Assembly: GCA_029990175.1 (NCBI GenBank)
Contig: JARKIP010000021.1
Location: forward strand, 24,123,501-24,187,500
Source: Petunia secreta
Taxonomy: Eukaryota; Streptophyta; Magnoliopsida; Solanales; Solanaceae
Length of the DNA stretch: 64,000 nt
Direction: 5' to 3'
The notes under the pieces were generated by a model that worked only from the letters and a program-made list of their open reading frames with translations, did no database searches and was not told the DNA's origin. The position numbers and the translations under genes were made by a program. Of the stretch, positions 22,861 through 33,782 are shown one piece after another (the stretch's first letter is position 1; every line of letters starts with the position of its first letter).

Positions 22861-24480
22861 GCTATGTTTCTGATGGCCTTAATAACATGACATGCATGCT
22901 AAAATCACGCCCTGATCTAAACACACAGTTTAACTTGGTCTCATTGAACCGACCAGAAATCAAGGAAAGTAATGATGGGAGGTGGAGTGAGTATGAAATG
23001 ACAGTTGAGGAGGTAGACGACATGGAAGAGGTTGATATGGAAGAAATCTTTGAGGAAGAATATGATGAGGAGAGAGCCGAGAGTGAAATAAATGGGGAAT
23101 TAGAACAATTTGAAAATAAGCCTAAGCCCAATTTGGATGACACAGAAAATATAAATCTGGGAAGTGCCGGTGATGTTAAGGAAACCAAGATAAGCATGCA
23201 CGCTGAACCGAAAGTGAGAGACGACATAGTCCAAGTCTTGTTTGACTATAGAGACGTGTTTGCCTGGTCGTATGATGACATGCCCGGTTTGAGCACAGAT
23301 TTGGTTGTTCACAAGTTACCAATCAATCCTGGTTTTCCTCCAGTCAAACAACTTCGGAGGAAATTCAAGACAGATGTGAGCAAGAAAATTCATGATGAAA
23401 TTATGAAGCAACTATCAGCAAAGGTGATTCAATCGCTTCAATATTCCACCTGGTTAGCCAATGTCGTGCCAGTACCCAAGAAAGATGGAAAGACGAGAAT
23501 TTGTGTTGACTATCGAGATTTGAACAAGGCCAGTCCCAAGGATAATTTTCCTTTGCCTAACATTCACATTCTCATAGATAATTGTGCCAAATACGAGATT
23601 CAGTCTTTTGTGGATTGCTATGCCGGATATCACCAAATCCTGATGGATGAAGATGATGCAGAAAAGACGGCATTCACCACGCCTTGTGGAACCTTTTGTT
23701 ATAGAGTCATGTCGTTCGGCTTGAAGAATGCTGGGGCAACGTACATGAGAGCCATGACAACCGTCTTTCACGATATGATACACAAAGAAATTGAGGTGTA
23801 TGTGGATGATGTGATAATCAAATCAAGAACAGCAGAGGGTCATGTTAAAGACCTCAGGAAATTCTTTGAAAGGCTTAGAAAATACAATTTGAAGTTGAAT
23901 CCGGCTAAATGTGCATTCGGCGTTCCAGCTGGGAATTTGTTGGGTTTCATTGTCAGCAGACGGGGCATTGAGTTAGACCCTACAAAGATCAAAGCTATAC
24001 AAGAGTTGCCTCCGCCAAAGAACAAGAAAGAAGTCATGAGTTTCCTCAGAAGATTGAACTACATAAGTAGGTTCATCGCTCAACTCACTACAACTTGTGA
24101 GCCAATCTTCAAGCTGCTAAAGAAAGATGCTGCAGTCAAGTGGACCGAGGAATGCCAAGCGGCTTTTGACCAAATCAAGCAATACTTGTCAAATCCGCCT
24201 GTGTTGGTCCCACCGGAACCAGGCTGACCTTTGTTCCTCTATTTGTCGGTGATGGATAATTCATTTTGGTGTGTACTGGGGCAACATGATGCCACAGGCA
24301 AAAAAGAGCAGGCCATCTACTATATGAGCAAGAAGTTTACAGATTACGAGGTTAAGTACACTTTGCTAGAAAGAACTTGTTGTGCCCTCACTTGGGTAGC
24401 GCAGAAGTTGAGGCATTATTTGCTGTCATACACTACTTACCTCATATCCCGGATGGACCCATTGAAGTACATCTTCTAGA
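22861..24480 (+). pseudogene. Ogre/Tat reverse transcriptase and RNase H
   Basis: An acidic N-terminal extension (EEVDDMEEVDMEEIFEE) is followed by RT with VRDDIVQVLFDYRDVFAWSY, VVPVPKKDGKTRICVDYRD, FVDCYAGYHQILMDEDD, MSFGLKNAGATY and the catalytic VYVDDVIIKS. The RNase H-like part follows (WTEECQAAFDQIKQYL, then KKEQAIYYMSKKFTDYE). Two in-frame stops, TGA at 24225-24227 and TAG at 24477-24479, are the only breaks; the frame is otherwise unbroken. All RT catalytic residues are present. Confidence 0.92.
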
Positions 24481-24485
24481 AGCCC

Positions 24486-26407
24486 ATGCCAACAGGAAGG
24501 CTTGCCAAATGGCAAATGTTACTCACAGAGTTTGACATAGTTTATGTCACCAGAACTGCAAGGAAAGCCCAGGCTTTGGCCGAGAATCCAGTGGATGATG
24601 AATATGAACCTCTCAAGACATACTTTCCTGATGAAGAGGTTGTCACAATTGAGGAATTGCCTTCTGACGACGAACATTATTGGAAGCTCTATTTTGATGG
24701 GGCCTCTAACTCTAAAGGTGATGGCATCGGGGCCGTTCTCATATCCTCGACAGGTCATTACTATCCGGCGGCTGCACAACTTTGTTTCTGGTGTACCAAT
24801 AACACAGCAGAATATGAAGCTTGTATCATGGGTCTACGTATGGCGATAGACATGGACATTAAAGAATTATTGGTGCTCGGAGATTCTGACCTTCTAGTAC
24901 ATCAAATCAAGGGTGAATGGGAAACTCGAGATGGGAAGCTCATCATGTATAAGCAGTGTCTGGAAGATCTTTGCCAAATATTTGATTCTATTGAATTCAG
25001 GCACATCCCAAGAATGCACAATGAGTTGGCCGATGTTTTGGCTACATTAGCATCAATGATCAGTCATCCTGACCAAACTCACATTGATCCTCTCGAGATT
25101 CAAGTTCGGGATCAACATGCATATTGCAACATGGTCGAAGAAGAACTTGATGGTCAGCCGTGGTACCTGGACATCAAAAACTACATCAAGAATGGAGAGT
25201 ACCCGGCATTAGTTGAGAGCAATCAGAAAAGAACTCTCCGTCGTCTTGCAAATGGTTTCTTTCTGAGCGGAGGAGTACTGTATAAGAGAACTCCAGATCT
25301 GGGATTGTTGAGATGTGTGGACGCACAAGAAGCCTCGAAAATTCTTAATGAGGTACATTCAGGAATTTGTGGGCCACACATGAATGACTATGTGCTCGCC
25401 AAGAAGATCTTAAGAGCAGGTTATTTTTGGCTCACTATGGAGAGAGATTGCATAGGGTTTGTGCGAAGATGCCACCAATGTCAAGTGCACGGCGATCTGA
25501 TACATTCGCCTCCCTTGGAGCTTCACACAATGTCTGCTCCTTGGCCTTTCGCAGCATGGGAAATGGATGTCATTGGCTCGATAGAACCGAAGGCATCGAA
25601 CGGGCATAGATTCGTCTTGGTCGCCATCGACTATTTTACCAAGTGGGTGGAAGCAGTGACATTCAAATCGGTAACCAAGAAAGCTGTGGTCGACTTTGTC
25701 CATTCGAATATTATTTGTCGATTTGGTATCCCTAATACTATTATCACTGACAATGGGGCCAACCTCAACAGTCATTTGATGAATGAGGTATGTGAAAGAT
25801 TCAAAATTATGCATAGGCATTCCACGCCTTATCGTCCAAAAGCAAATGGGGCGGTCGAAGCAGCAAACAAGAATATTAAGAAGATCCTTCGGAAAATGGT
25901 GCAAGGATCACGAGATTGGCATGAGAAGTTGCCATTCGCTCTTCTGGGTTATCGTACAACTGTACGCACCTCAATAGGCACAACTCCATATGAATTGGTG
26001 TATGGGACCGAAGCAGTCATTCCAGCAGAAGTCGAAATACCATCCTTGAGAATCATTGTTGAAGCTGAGATCGAGGATACTAAATGGGTCAAATCCCGCT
26101 TGTACAATTAGCTTTGATTGACGAAAAGAGGCTAAATGCAGTATGTTATGGTCAACTCTATAAGATAAGGATGGCCAAAGCATACAACAAGAGAGTGTGC
26201 CAACGCAAGTTCATCGAAGGTCAGTTAGTCTTAAAGCGCATCTTTCCACATCATTAATAATCAAAGGGCAAGTTTGCCCCAAATTGGCAAGGACCGTACG
26301 TGGTGAAGAAGGTGTTGCCCAATGGTGCTCTATTCCTGACAGACATCGAGGGCACGATGGCTGAAATGATTGTTAATGTTGATGCAGTGAAGAGGTACTA
26401 CATTTGA
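24486..26407 (+). pseudogene. Ogre/Tat second RNase H and integrase
   Basis: In frame with the RT. An archaeal-type RNase H (YWKLYFDGASNSKGDGIG, NTAEYEACIMGLRMA, LGDSDLLVHQIKGEWE, HNELADVLATLAS) is the extra domain typical of Tat-lineage elements. The integrase has an HHCC finger (VHSGICGPH, CHQCQVHGD) and the catalytic triad WEMDVIG, ITDNGANLNS and AVEAANKNIKKI. The frame is lost near 26097 (TAG at 26109-26111). Similarity continues one frame over (VQLALIDEKRLNAV, PNWQGPYVVKKVLPNGAL), with two stops near 26256, to a TGA at 26405-26407. Confidence 0.92.
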
Positions 26408-26785
26408 TGTTCTTGGGTGGAGTAACGAAAGTCTTTGTTTCCCTTACCCATATAATGTACCCCTCTTGTTAGCCTTTGGCTTTGTATTACTTTTGTAAAC
26501 CCTTATTGGGAATCTTTGTAATTGCGATGAAATGAAGAAAGAAAGATCCAAAGCAAAGTTGGCATTAAGTTGCTAGAGCTACGTCAGACCTGATTCCTCT
26601 CAAAAGGATACGTAGGCAACCATTCAGGTGCGGTCATATCAGTGAAAGTTCTAAATGTTCCCTAGCTTCATAACATGGGAAAGTTCATATTTTTTTTCCC
26701 TGTTCATATTGACGCAAAACTTGCCTCCAAGTTTGCGGCCAAATTCAAAGTAAATCCAAATCCGCAGTTTCTGCTAAACTGGGGC

Positions 26786-26844
26786 AGAAGTTTGTTTTTA
26801 TTTTATTGACATTTTATTTGTCAATAAAATAAAAACAAACTTCT
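26786..26844. repeat. Perfect 26-bp inverted repeat (hairpin)
   Basis: Arms at 26786-26811 and 26819-26844 are exact reverse complements, with a 7-nt loop (TTTTATT). The left arm follows a GGGGCAG tract resembling the element's polypurine tract. It could form a strong RNA stem-loop in the element transcript. Confidence 0.95.
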
Positions 26845-27589
26845 ATTATTCTTACCATCTTTTCACATGTTCATGGGACGTTTGGAATTTTGGTCTCGAA
26901 GTCGGGAAGGCTCAAAGCACCCGAGACATTATCATCAAAGAGTGAAAAAAAAAGGAAAAAAAAAAGAGAAAAAAAATAAAAAGAAAGAAAATAAAGTCTT
27001 GCCGGTGAAAACCTGAAAGGGCGCCGCATGACAAACAGTGAGATAAAACAACAATGAGAGAGGTTAGTTGATGAAAACCCCAAATGGGGCACCACTAGCC
27101 GAATGAGAGATGTTATATTTGTCATCAAGCTGGGCTTGGCAAGTAGTCATTGCTGAATGTTCGAATTGAGTGAGGTCGAGGAAGAGCTGTTGTGAATGGA
27201 TCAGGGTTCGAGGCCAAGATGCATGTCATGTCCATTGGGGGTCATCATCATTTTTGCCTCCAGATAAGTTCATTTTCATCTTTCTAAAGGACATCTTTTG
27301 TCCAGAGTCCTTTGTCCAGAATCTTTTCCATTTGCGACTCTCAGTCAAAATAACATCAAAACGAGCAAAAGAAAGTTTTGCAAAAATTATTTACCTGTTT
27401 TGCAGTTGTAGCAGAGCACAGTCAGGACCCGCCTGGATAATGGAAGCCAACATCACATCTCGATAGCAAGAATGACACATCGAGAATTTGCACCATTAAA
27501 AGACCAACAAGGGAGCCAAAGGGAATAAAGAGAAATGGAAAGAAAATAGGAAAAGAAGGGAAATAAGCAAAGCAGAATCTGGAGTACAT

Positions 27590-28200
27590 TTGAAGAAAGT
27601 CGAGGCACCCACCTGGAGAATGAGGGAGTAGTTTAGAGAAAGTCAAGGCACCCACCTGGAGAATGAGAGAGTAGTTTAGAGAAAGTTGAGGCACCCACCT
27701 GGAGAATGAGGGAGTAGTTTAGAGGAAGTCCAGGCACCCACCTGGAGAATGAGGGAGTAGTCTAGAGGAAGTCCAGGCACCCACCTTGAGAATGAGGGAG
27801 TAGTCTAGAGGAAGTCGAGGCACCCACCTTGAGAATAAGGGAGTAGTTTAGAGGAAGTCAAGGCACCCACCTGGAGAATGAGGGAGCAGTTTAAAGAAAG
27901 TCGAGGCACCCACCTGGAGAATGAGGGAGTAGTTTAGAGGAAGTCGAGGCACCCACCTAGAGAATGAGGGAGTAGTTTAGATAAAGTCGAGGCACCCACC
28001 TGGAGAATGAGGGAGTAGTTTAGAGAAAGCCAGGCGCCCACCTGAAGAACGAGGGAATACATTTGAAGAAGTCCAGGCGCCCACCTGAAGAACGAGGGAA
28101 TACATTTGAAGAAGTCCAGGCGCCCACCTGAAGAACGAGGGAATACATTTGAAGAAGTCCAGGCGCCCACCTGAAGAACGAGGGAATCCATTCTGTAAAG
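27590..28200 (+). repeat. 43-bp tandem repeat array in Ogre 3'UTR
   Basis: About 14 copies of a 43-bp unit containing GAGGCACCCACCTGGAGAA. The first ten form one subtype (gagtagtttagag), and the last four another (CAGGCGCCCACCTGAAGAA with gaatacatttgaag). Unit length is constant across both subtypes. Two shorter ACCCACCTGAACCAAGA units follow to about 28285. Confidence 0.95.
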
Positions 28201-28776
28201 AGGGAAGACCCACCTGAACCAAGATTCGAAGGGGTTTATCTTTTCTACAAAGAGCAAGACCCACCTGAACCAAGAGCGGTGGTTTTATTTTCAACAAGTG
28301 AGAGGAGCAAGAACCAAGAAGCTCATCTCGGGAAGCATGAAGACTTAGAATAGGAATTGTAACTTTACATTTTCAATGTTGTACTTTCATTTCTCTGTAA
28401 AGCAACGACCGCCAATCAGCAAGCAACCAGTGACCAGAAACGACAGCCCTTATGTACCTAAGAGTGTTAGTATCAGCCCCAAGTGTGTCTAGAAGAGTCT
28501 TTAGTCTGTCTTAGTAGTCTAGAGTGTCTAGTATTGTCTTAGTGAGTCTAGAAGAGTCCAGCGTTTGTTTGAATGCGGTAGTCCCAGCTACCGCACGTGA
28601 GGAACTACACTGACCTGATTCCTTAGTCCAGGGATATGTAGGTAACCTTGTTCTCGGTTAGAACCGAAATCCAAGGTACGGTCACCATTTTGAAAAACAA
28701 GCTCTCGGCTAGAACCGAAAAGCCAAAATTAGTTGTCGATTACTTCTTTGTCCGAAAACTCTTCATGTTCCCGAAC

Positions 28777-28789
28777 AAAGAGGGGCAGC
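28777..28789 (+). other. Polypurine tract of Ogre element
   Basis: AAAGAGGGGCAGC lies immediately before TGTAATCACC of the 3' LTR, the expected position for plus-strand priming. Confidence 0.8.
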
Positions 28790-31700
28790 TGTAATCACCT
28801 AATTTTGGCACGAATACAGAAAAATTGATCAGAATAGCCGTGTTAGATTCTTAGGATTTTTGCCGAAATTTTCCTAAATTTTATTTTTTATTTTAACAAA
28901 AAAATTGTCATTAATTAGGATAGAAAATATGAAAATGGCCAAAAAATACTTGTTATGTGTTTGACTATGATTCTAGGTTTAATTGTGATAGTATTGTAAA
29001 TTTATGTGGTTTTAATTGTAGTAAATTATGAGTCTTTAATGGCCATTGGTAGAAATATATGTAGCCCAATCCTAAACCCGGCCCAATAAACCAAAGCCCA
29101 CCCAAGGCCCTAGGTATATAAGCTCTCTTTCGTAAAAATTTAGTGTAGGGGCCTGTTTGGCGCGCGTTAATTGATTTGTAGCCGTCAAAAACAAATTCGC
29201 TGAGAAATAGCCACCTCCGGACAAATCCTAGAATAAATACTGGGACTTTGAACAAAACTTGTTCAAGGCTCCAGTATTTGTACTGGGGAAGCTTCAGTAA
29301 ACTAACCCCAGTATAAATACTGGGGCTTTGAACAAGTTTTGTTCAAGGCCCCAGCATTTTGTTATGGGACTATGTATAAAGCTTCAGTCCCATAACAAAA
29401 TGCTGGGGCTGTGAACAAAACTTGTTCAAAGCCCCAGCATTATTATGGGACTGAAGCTTTATATATAAAGTCTCATAACCCATAACAAAATGCTGGGGCT
29501 GTGAACAAAACTTGTTCAAAGCCCCATCATTTTGTTATGGGACTCAGCTTTATATATAAAGTCCCATAACAAAATACTTGGGCTTTGAATAAGTTTTGTT
29601 CAAAGCCCCAGTTTTTTGTTATGGGGCTAGTCTGGGGTGTTTTTCCAACGCTAATGGAGCTTAAGTGTGCGCGCGAATTTTTGGCTATTCTTCAATGAAT
29701 TTTGAAACGGTGGATAGTCCCCATTGAGCGCGTCCAAAAATGGCTAGTGATCAAAATTTCCCCTCTCTTTCCTCATTTTTCATCACTCACACCACCTAAG
29801 CCTTTGGCTTGGCCAAACCCTAGCCATTTTTCTCCTCACCATCAGAAAATCCCGCCACCCCTCTCTGCCACCACCTTTCCGCCACCGGACCACCGCCTTC
29901 CGGAGGTCGGAAAAATACAAACCATACCATCCCGGAAAGCTATCGAGCCCCTCTATCCATTTCTGGTATTATTTTTTCCAAAATCCTTACCGTTTGACGC
30001 AGATCTGCATTTTTAATTTTGGGTAACACTCAACTCCGGTGAATTTTGGCTCCTCCGTTGTTGTGGTCTTTGGGGCTGCTATGCTAATGAATTTTGTGAT
30101 GAAGATGATGAGAATAGGGCTGTTTGCTTTCATACATTGGGGATTTAATGATAAAGCATGTTTTGGGGGTGATTGTCTCTAATTGTTTCATGATGGCAAC
30201 AAGCTATGCCTTGGTGGCTTGAATAACATGTAAATTTTCACCTCCTTTCCATAGGCCTATTTTTTCGATCCATATGTTTAGCCTAGGGATAGGATTAAGT
30301 TTCTTATGTTCATATGTTTGGCTCGTTTCTAGCTTAATGTGAAGTATTTTAATTGCCTTGCTTCAATATTTTCAAGCATGTTTTGGAGCCTAAGTCGCTG
30401 GGATTTGATTTGGCCCATTTAAGTTGTTTTAACTTTTAGTGTTTTGGGCTGATTTTAGTAAATTTCAGATCTGTATTTTGTGTTTAAAATTAGTTTCATG
30501 TTTTGTTGTCGGCCCAATAGGCCCAAAAGTCAATAGTCCAAGCCCATGAGGTTGTCTTTTCAATAGGACAACTTTGTTCAGCTTTAGTAGATGTATAGGG
30601 TGGCTGAGAACTCTTCCCAATGGGGGCTGAAAAGATTGGAATTGACATATACTCAAGTGCTTTTCACAAGTGGCCACCCCACCCCCTTGGTGTTTGAAAT
30701 TTCAGCATAAATAGAGAGTCTTCACTCTCATTAAGGGGGGATCCAAAAAAAAAATACACTTCTTCATTCTAAAAGGAACAACCACCTTGCTGAAATTTAG
30801 AGAAAAAGGGAGCAAAATACTGGAGGAAAAATTTGTTCTTTTGAAGAAAAGATTTAGAACCAAAAGCCTTTATACTAAGGGTCTTTTAGGGTATAAATCT
30901 ATTAGTTTTAAGGGTTAAATAGAGGCAAAAAGGGCTGTTTTAGCTGCTGACTTTGGAAGTAAAAGTTGCTTTTTTGACTTGCTATTTCATTTGCTTCTTA
31001 CCTTGGGAATTGATACATAAGGTAAATGCTTCCTTAATATTTTTTATGTCATGTATCTAGCTATGAAATGATTAATATCTCAGCATGTTCATGGCCTGAA
31101 ACTTCCATTTTTATGAATGTTGTTAGTCCATCCCCTCTTTATGAATTGTTTATGAATGTTGTTAGTCCATCCCCTCTTTATGAATTGTTGGTGTTAGGCC
31201 AAGTTAACAATTATTTGTAGGCAAAGATAGAACGTAAGTGCAAATAAATTAACACTGCCTTCCAGAATGAATAGGCTGTATATTTAGGACATTTGACTTA
31301 AAATCTGACCATTTTTATAAACTGGTACGTTCTCGCAAATCTGGCCATTTTTGCAAATTTGTACGTTTCTGCAAATTTGGCCGTTTTTCACAAACTGGTA
31401 CATTTCTGCAAATCTGGAAATTATGAAAAAATCTGGATAAAATGAGAAACCAATGCTGAAAAAAAGACCATCTATGTAAAATTAAAGGTGTAGGCAATTT
31501 TAGGACACATTGGACATTTATTTACAAAAGTGAACTTGAAAATAGCATTTGAATTTATTTTTAAAAATATGACATCCTTTTGTGAAGGTGGCCTTGCTTA
31601 TTATGTAAATTTCTTTTTTAAAAAAAGAAGTTGGTCATTTAACAAGCTTTGACAATCAACTACTTTGTGGGTACATAAATGTAACAACTTTGTAAAACAG

Positions 31701-32224
31701 CTCATTTTTGCAAATAGTTTCAGCCCACTCCAACGGTAAGGCTTACTTATTGTGTTTTGACAAATAGCCACTTGCTTTAACAATTATTCTTGGAGTTAAA
31801 TAGGTAAGCTCTTGGCAAAGTGGAAAATGCGTAAATTCGTCCAGTCCTCTGTGAGGTTGGATAAGAATAAACGACTTTAATTTTCCCTAAATCAAAGTAT
31901 CAAATTCAAATTAACGGCATTAATATAACAACCATATTTAATAAATTAAAATTTCGACAATAAAGCAACTGTGCTTGGCACAGGACTCGAGGGTGCCTAA
32001 TACCTTCCCGAGAGTCAACTGAGAACCTTACCCGAATCTCTAACGCAGACCATTAGACGAGTCAGAGGTGTTCCAAGGTACCTTTTGGTGACTTGGCACA
32101 CCTTAAGCTATGTCAAGTGGCGACTCCGAGTTCTCTAAATAATTTTGTACCTTGTTGAACACCAGTCACGAGCCTTTAAATAATAAACTCAGCGCAGGTT
32201 TAATTAATTTTTTAGGGCGTGACA
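28790..32224 (+). repeat. 3' LTR of Ogre element (with nested insertion)
   Basis: 3435 bp. It matches the 5' LTR throughout except for a 631-bp insertion plus 9-bp duplication at 29132-29771. A short deletion near 31560 (sequence present at about 16755 in the 5' LTR) and scattered substitutions are the other differences. Confidence 0.95.
29132..29762 (+). mobile_element. Mutator-type miniature element with palindromic core
   Basis: Inserted in the 3' LTR only, with a perfect 9-bp duplication CTCTCTTTC (29123-29131 and 29763-29771), the length made by Mutator-family transposases. The ends are short and imperfectly inverted (GTAAAAATTT and, reversed, GGGAAATTTTG). The core is a series of stem-loops built from GCTGGGGCT...AGCCCCAGC and TGTTATGGGAC / GTCCCATAACA arms. 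A related inverted copy lies at 53752-54262. No coding capacity. Confidence 0.9.
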
Positions 32225-33589
32225 GTATGGAATGAAGCTTTTAGCCTAATTTGATATATTTTCTGCTTATTGAATAAGCATGATCATTTGGCAATGAATT
32301 CAAAAGACAAAGCGATTGTTGAGTAGCAGTGGAACGAGGTAAGCATTTGTATCCATTTCTTTGGAGGCCCTTGGCCTTGTGGATGATCTACCACGTGTTC
32401 CTTATGTGTGTAGCTACCGATAGGCGTACTCATTATGCCTTAGCTTTGGATTTACATTGTATATTATATGTTATGTCTTTTTATTGGTACTGCATTGAGG
32501 ATCTGAGCATTGTACTCTGGCTGTGAGTTGGCATATGCTTCCCGAATGTCGATGAGAGTCCCATGCCGGTGAAAGATTATTATTGCATCATATTGCATTC
32601 ATATGCATTATATTTTCTGGTTTATATCATATTAATGCAAGAGTATTCTGCCCCAGGAGAGTGCTGGAGTATTCCGTCTCTGGTTTATATCATATTGGGT
32701 GCAGGAGTATTCTGCCTCAGGATAGTGCATGAGTATTCTGCCTCAGGATAGTGCATGAGTATTCCGCCTCATATTTATATTATATCGCGTGCAGGAGTAT
32801 TCCGCCCCAGGAGTAGGAGTATTCCGCTCCAGCTGGTTATTATATTGTATTCCCCTCGAATGCAGGAGTATTCAACTTCAGGGCGGGATTACGTGCACAT
32901 GTGACCCGTTGCATCATACTGCATTCATTCCATTTCATTGCACCGGTTATTATGTATTGTGTGATTATAGTGCAATGTTTTGTGTATGTTTCATGTATTT
33001 CTTATTGGTGATATGTGCGGAATACCTATATTCTCTGCTTTTTTATAATTTAAATAAGAGGATTTTGGTTTATCTGTTTTGTTTTCTCTCTTGCTAGCTA
33101 TCCTATTTTTTGAGGTTGCTAATCTTCCCACTTATTGAGTCCTTTTGACTCACCCTCGTTTGTTATTTGTTTCTTGTCTATTTATTTCGTTTCGGCAGGT
33201 TCGCTGCAGGATTGATTTCGCCACGTTGTTCAGGAGTGAAGACGACTTCATCTGTCAGGGTGAGCCAGCTTTTATTCCGGATGGCCACCAGTTTTATCTT
33301 TATTATTTCTGTTGTATTTTGTTTCCTTCAGGAGGCGTATGTATTCTTTTGTACTCTTAGATGTCTAGTCTGGATAGCCCTAAACCAAGTATGTTGGGTA
33401 GTCAGCTATAATTTCTTTTGTACAGCTTAGATGTATCAGTATGTCTGTGCTTTTTTTTTAAAACTCTTGTTCTTAGTTATGAATTTAATTATATTTATTT
33501 TCCTAATTTAATTGGTAATGGTTCGCCCGACGGGTCTAGGGGAGGATGTCGGGTACCCATACGGCCTAGCCAGATTCCAAGTCGTGTCA
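32225..33589 (+). repeat. 3' LTR of Tekay-like element, right part
   Basis: Resumes at GTATGGAATGAAG exactly where the left part stopped, and runs to GTCGTGTCA. It aligns with about 9250-10578. It contains the GCAGGAGTATTCYGCC repeat cluster at 32635-32880. Confidence 0.92.
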
Positions 33590-33782
33590 ACCGGCCTCTA
33601 AACTCTATGAAGGACCAGTCCTGAGTGTGATCAACAAGCGCCTCTATGCCTTCCGTGCCCTCCATTCAACCAAATCTTTGATTCGCTTTTATTTCAGGTT
33701 GACCTAGTCATCTAAGCCGTCGATTCCGACGACGATTAAGATTCATTTTTAATCTCTTTTTTCAGATGTGTAATCAAGTCGC
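33590..33782 (+). pseudogene. Host exon fragment, right half
   Basis: Continues from 8249. The frame begins at the duplicated ACC and reads P-A-S-K-L-Y-E-G-P-V-L-S-V-I-N-K-R-L, then FRALHSTKSLIRFYF, to TAG at about 33709. A pyrimidine-rich tract with TTTATTTCAG at 33688-33697 could be a splice acceptor instead. From memory, a SKLYEGPVLSVINKRLRAL-like start occurs in an uncharacterised plant protein family; this needs a search. The 5'UTR-like half is at 8101-8233. Confidence 0.4.

Larger units (their letters stand above)
26408..28789 (+). other. Long 3' untranslated region of Ogre element
   Basis: Non-coding. It holds a perfect 26-bp hairpin (26786-26844), A-rich tracts near 26940-26990, and a 43-bp tandem array (27590-28200). 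Two related blocks (ACCTGATTCCT...GGATA-GTAGG-AACC) lie near 26587-26622 and 28613-28650, flanking the array. It ends in the purine tract AAAGAGGGGCAGC before the 3' LTR. Confidence 0.85.
14630..32224 (+). mobile_element. Ogre/Tat-type LTR retrotransposon, nearly complete
   Basis: Starts TGTAATCACC and ends GTGACA, flanked by perfect GTATG duplications (14625-14629 and 32225-32229). It is inserted in the 3' LTR of the Tekay-like element. Order: 5' LTR, PBS, leader, gag, protease with G-patch-like segment, intron-like gap, RT, RNase H, second (archaeal-type) RNase H, integrase, long 3'UTR with tandem repeats, PPT, 3' LTR. The large size, dual RNase H and G-patch-like segment are features known for Ogre/Tat elements. 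Coding parts carry a few stops and frameshifts; the LTRs remain very similar. Confidence 0.93.
8250..33589 (+). mobile_element. Tekay/Del-like Ty3/gypsy element, decayed, split by Ogre insertion
   Basis: Both LTRs begin TGAAAT(A/G)ACC and end GTGTCA: 5' LTR 8250-10578; 3' LTR 13616-14629 plus 32225-33589. The PBS TGGTATCAGAGC is complementary to initiator tRNA-Met. The flanks are accag (8245-8249) and accgg (33590-33594), a nearly perfect 5-bp target duplication. The internal region is only about 3 kb and has no intact gene. The GTTCGAGGACGAAC block before the 3' LTR and the long LTR are typical of Tekay/Del elements; the clade is inference. Confidence 0.85.

Noticed and set aside
25410..25904. 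Long minus-strand open frame (164 codons)
   Set aside because: Antisense shadow of the Ogre integrase, whose catalytic motifs are on the plus strand.
27590..28200. CRISPR-like regular repeat
   Set aside because: Units are contiguous 43-bp tandem copies without unique spacers, inside a plant retrotransposon 3'UTR.
29702..30016. 104-codon frame rich in Pro
   Set aside because: Begins inside the miniature element and runs into LTR leader sequence; a chance fusion.
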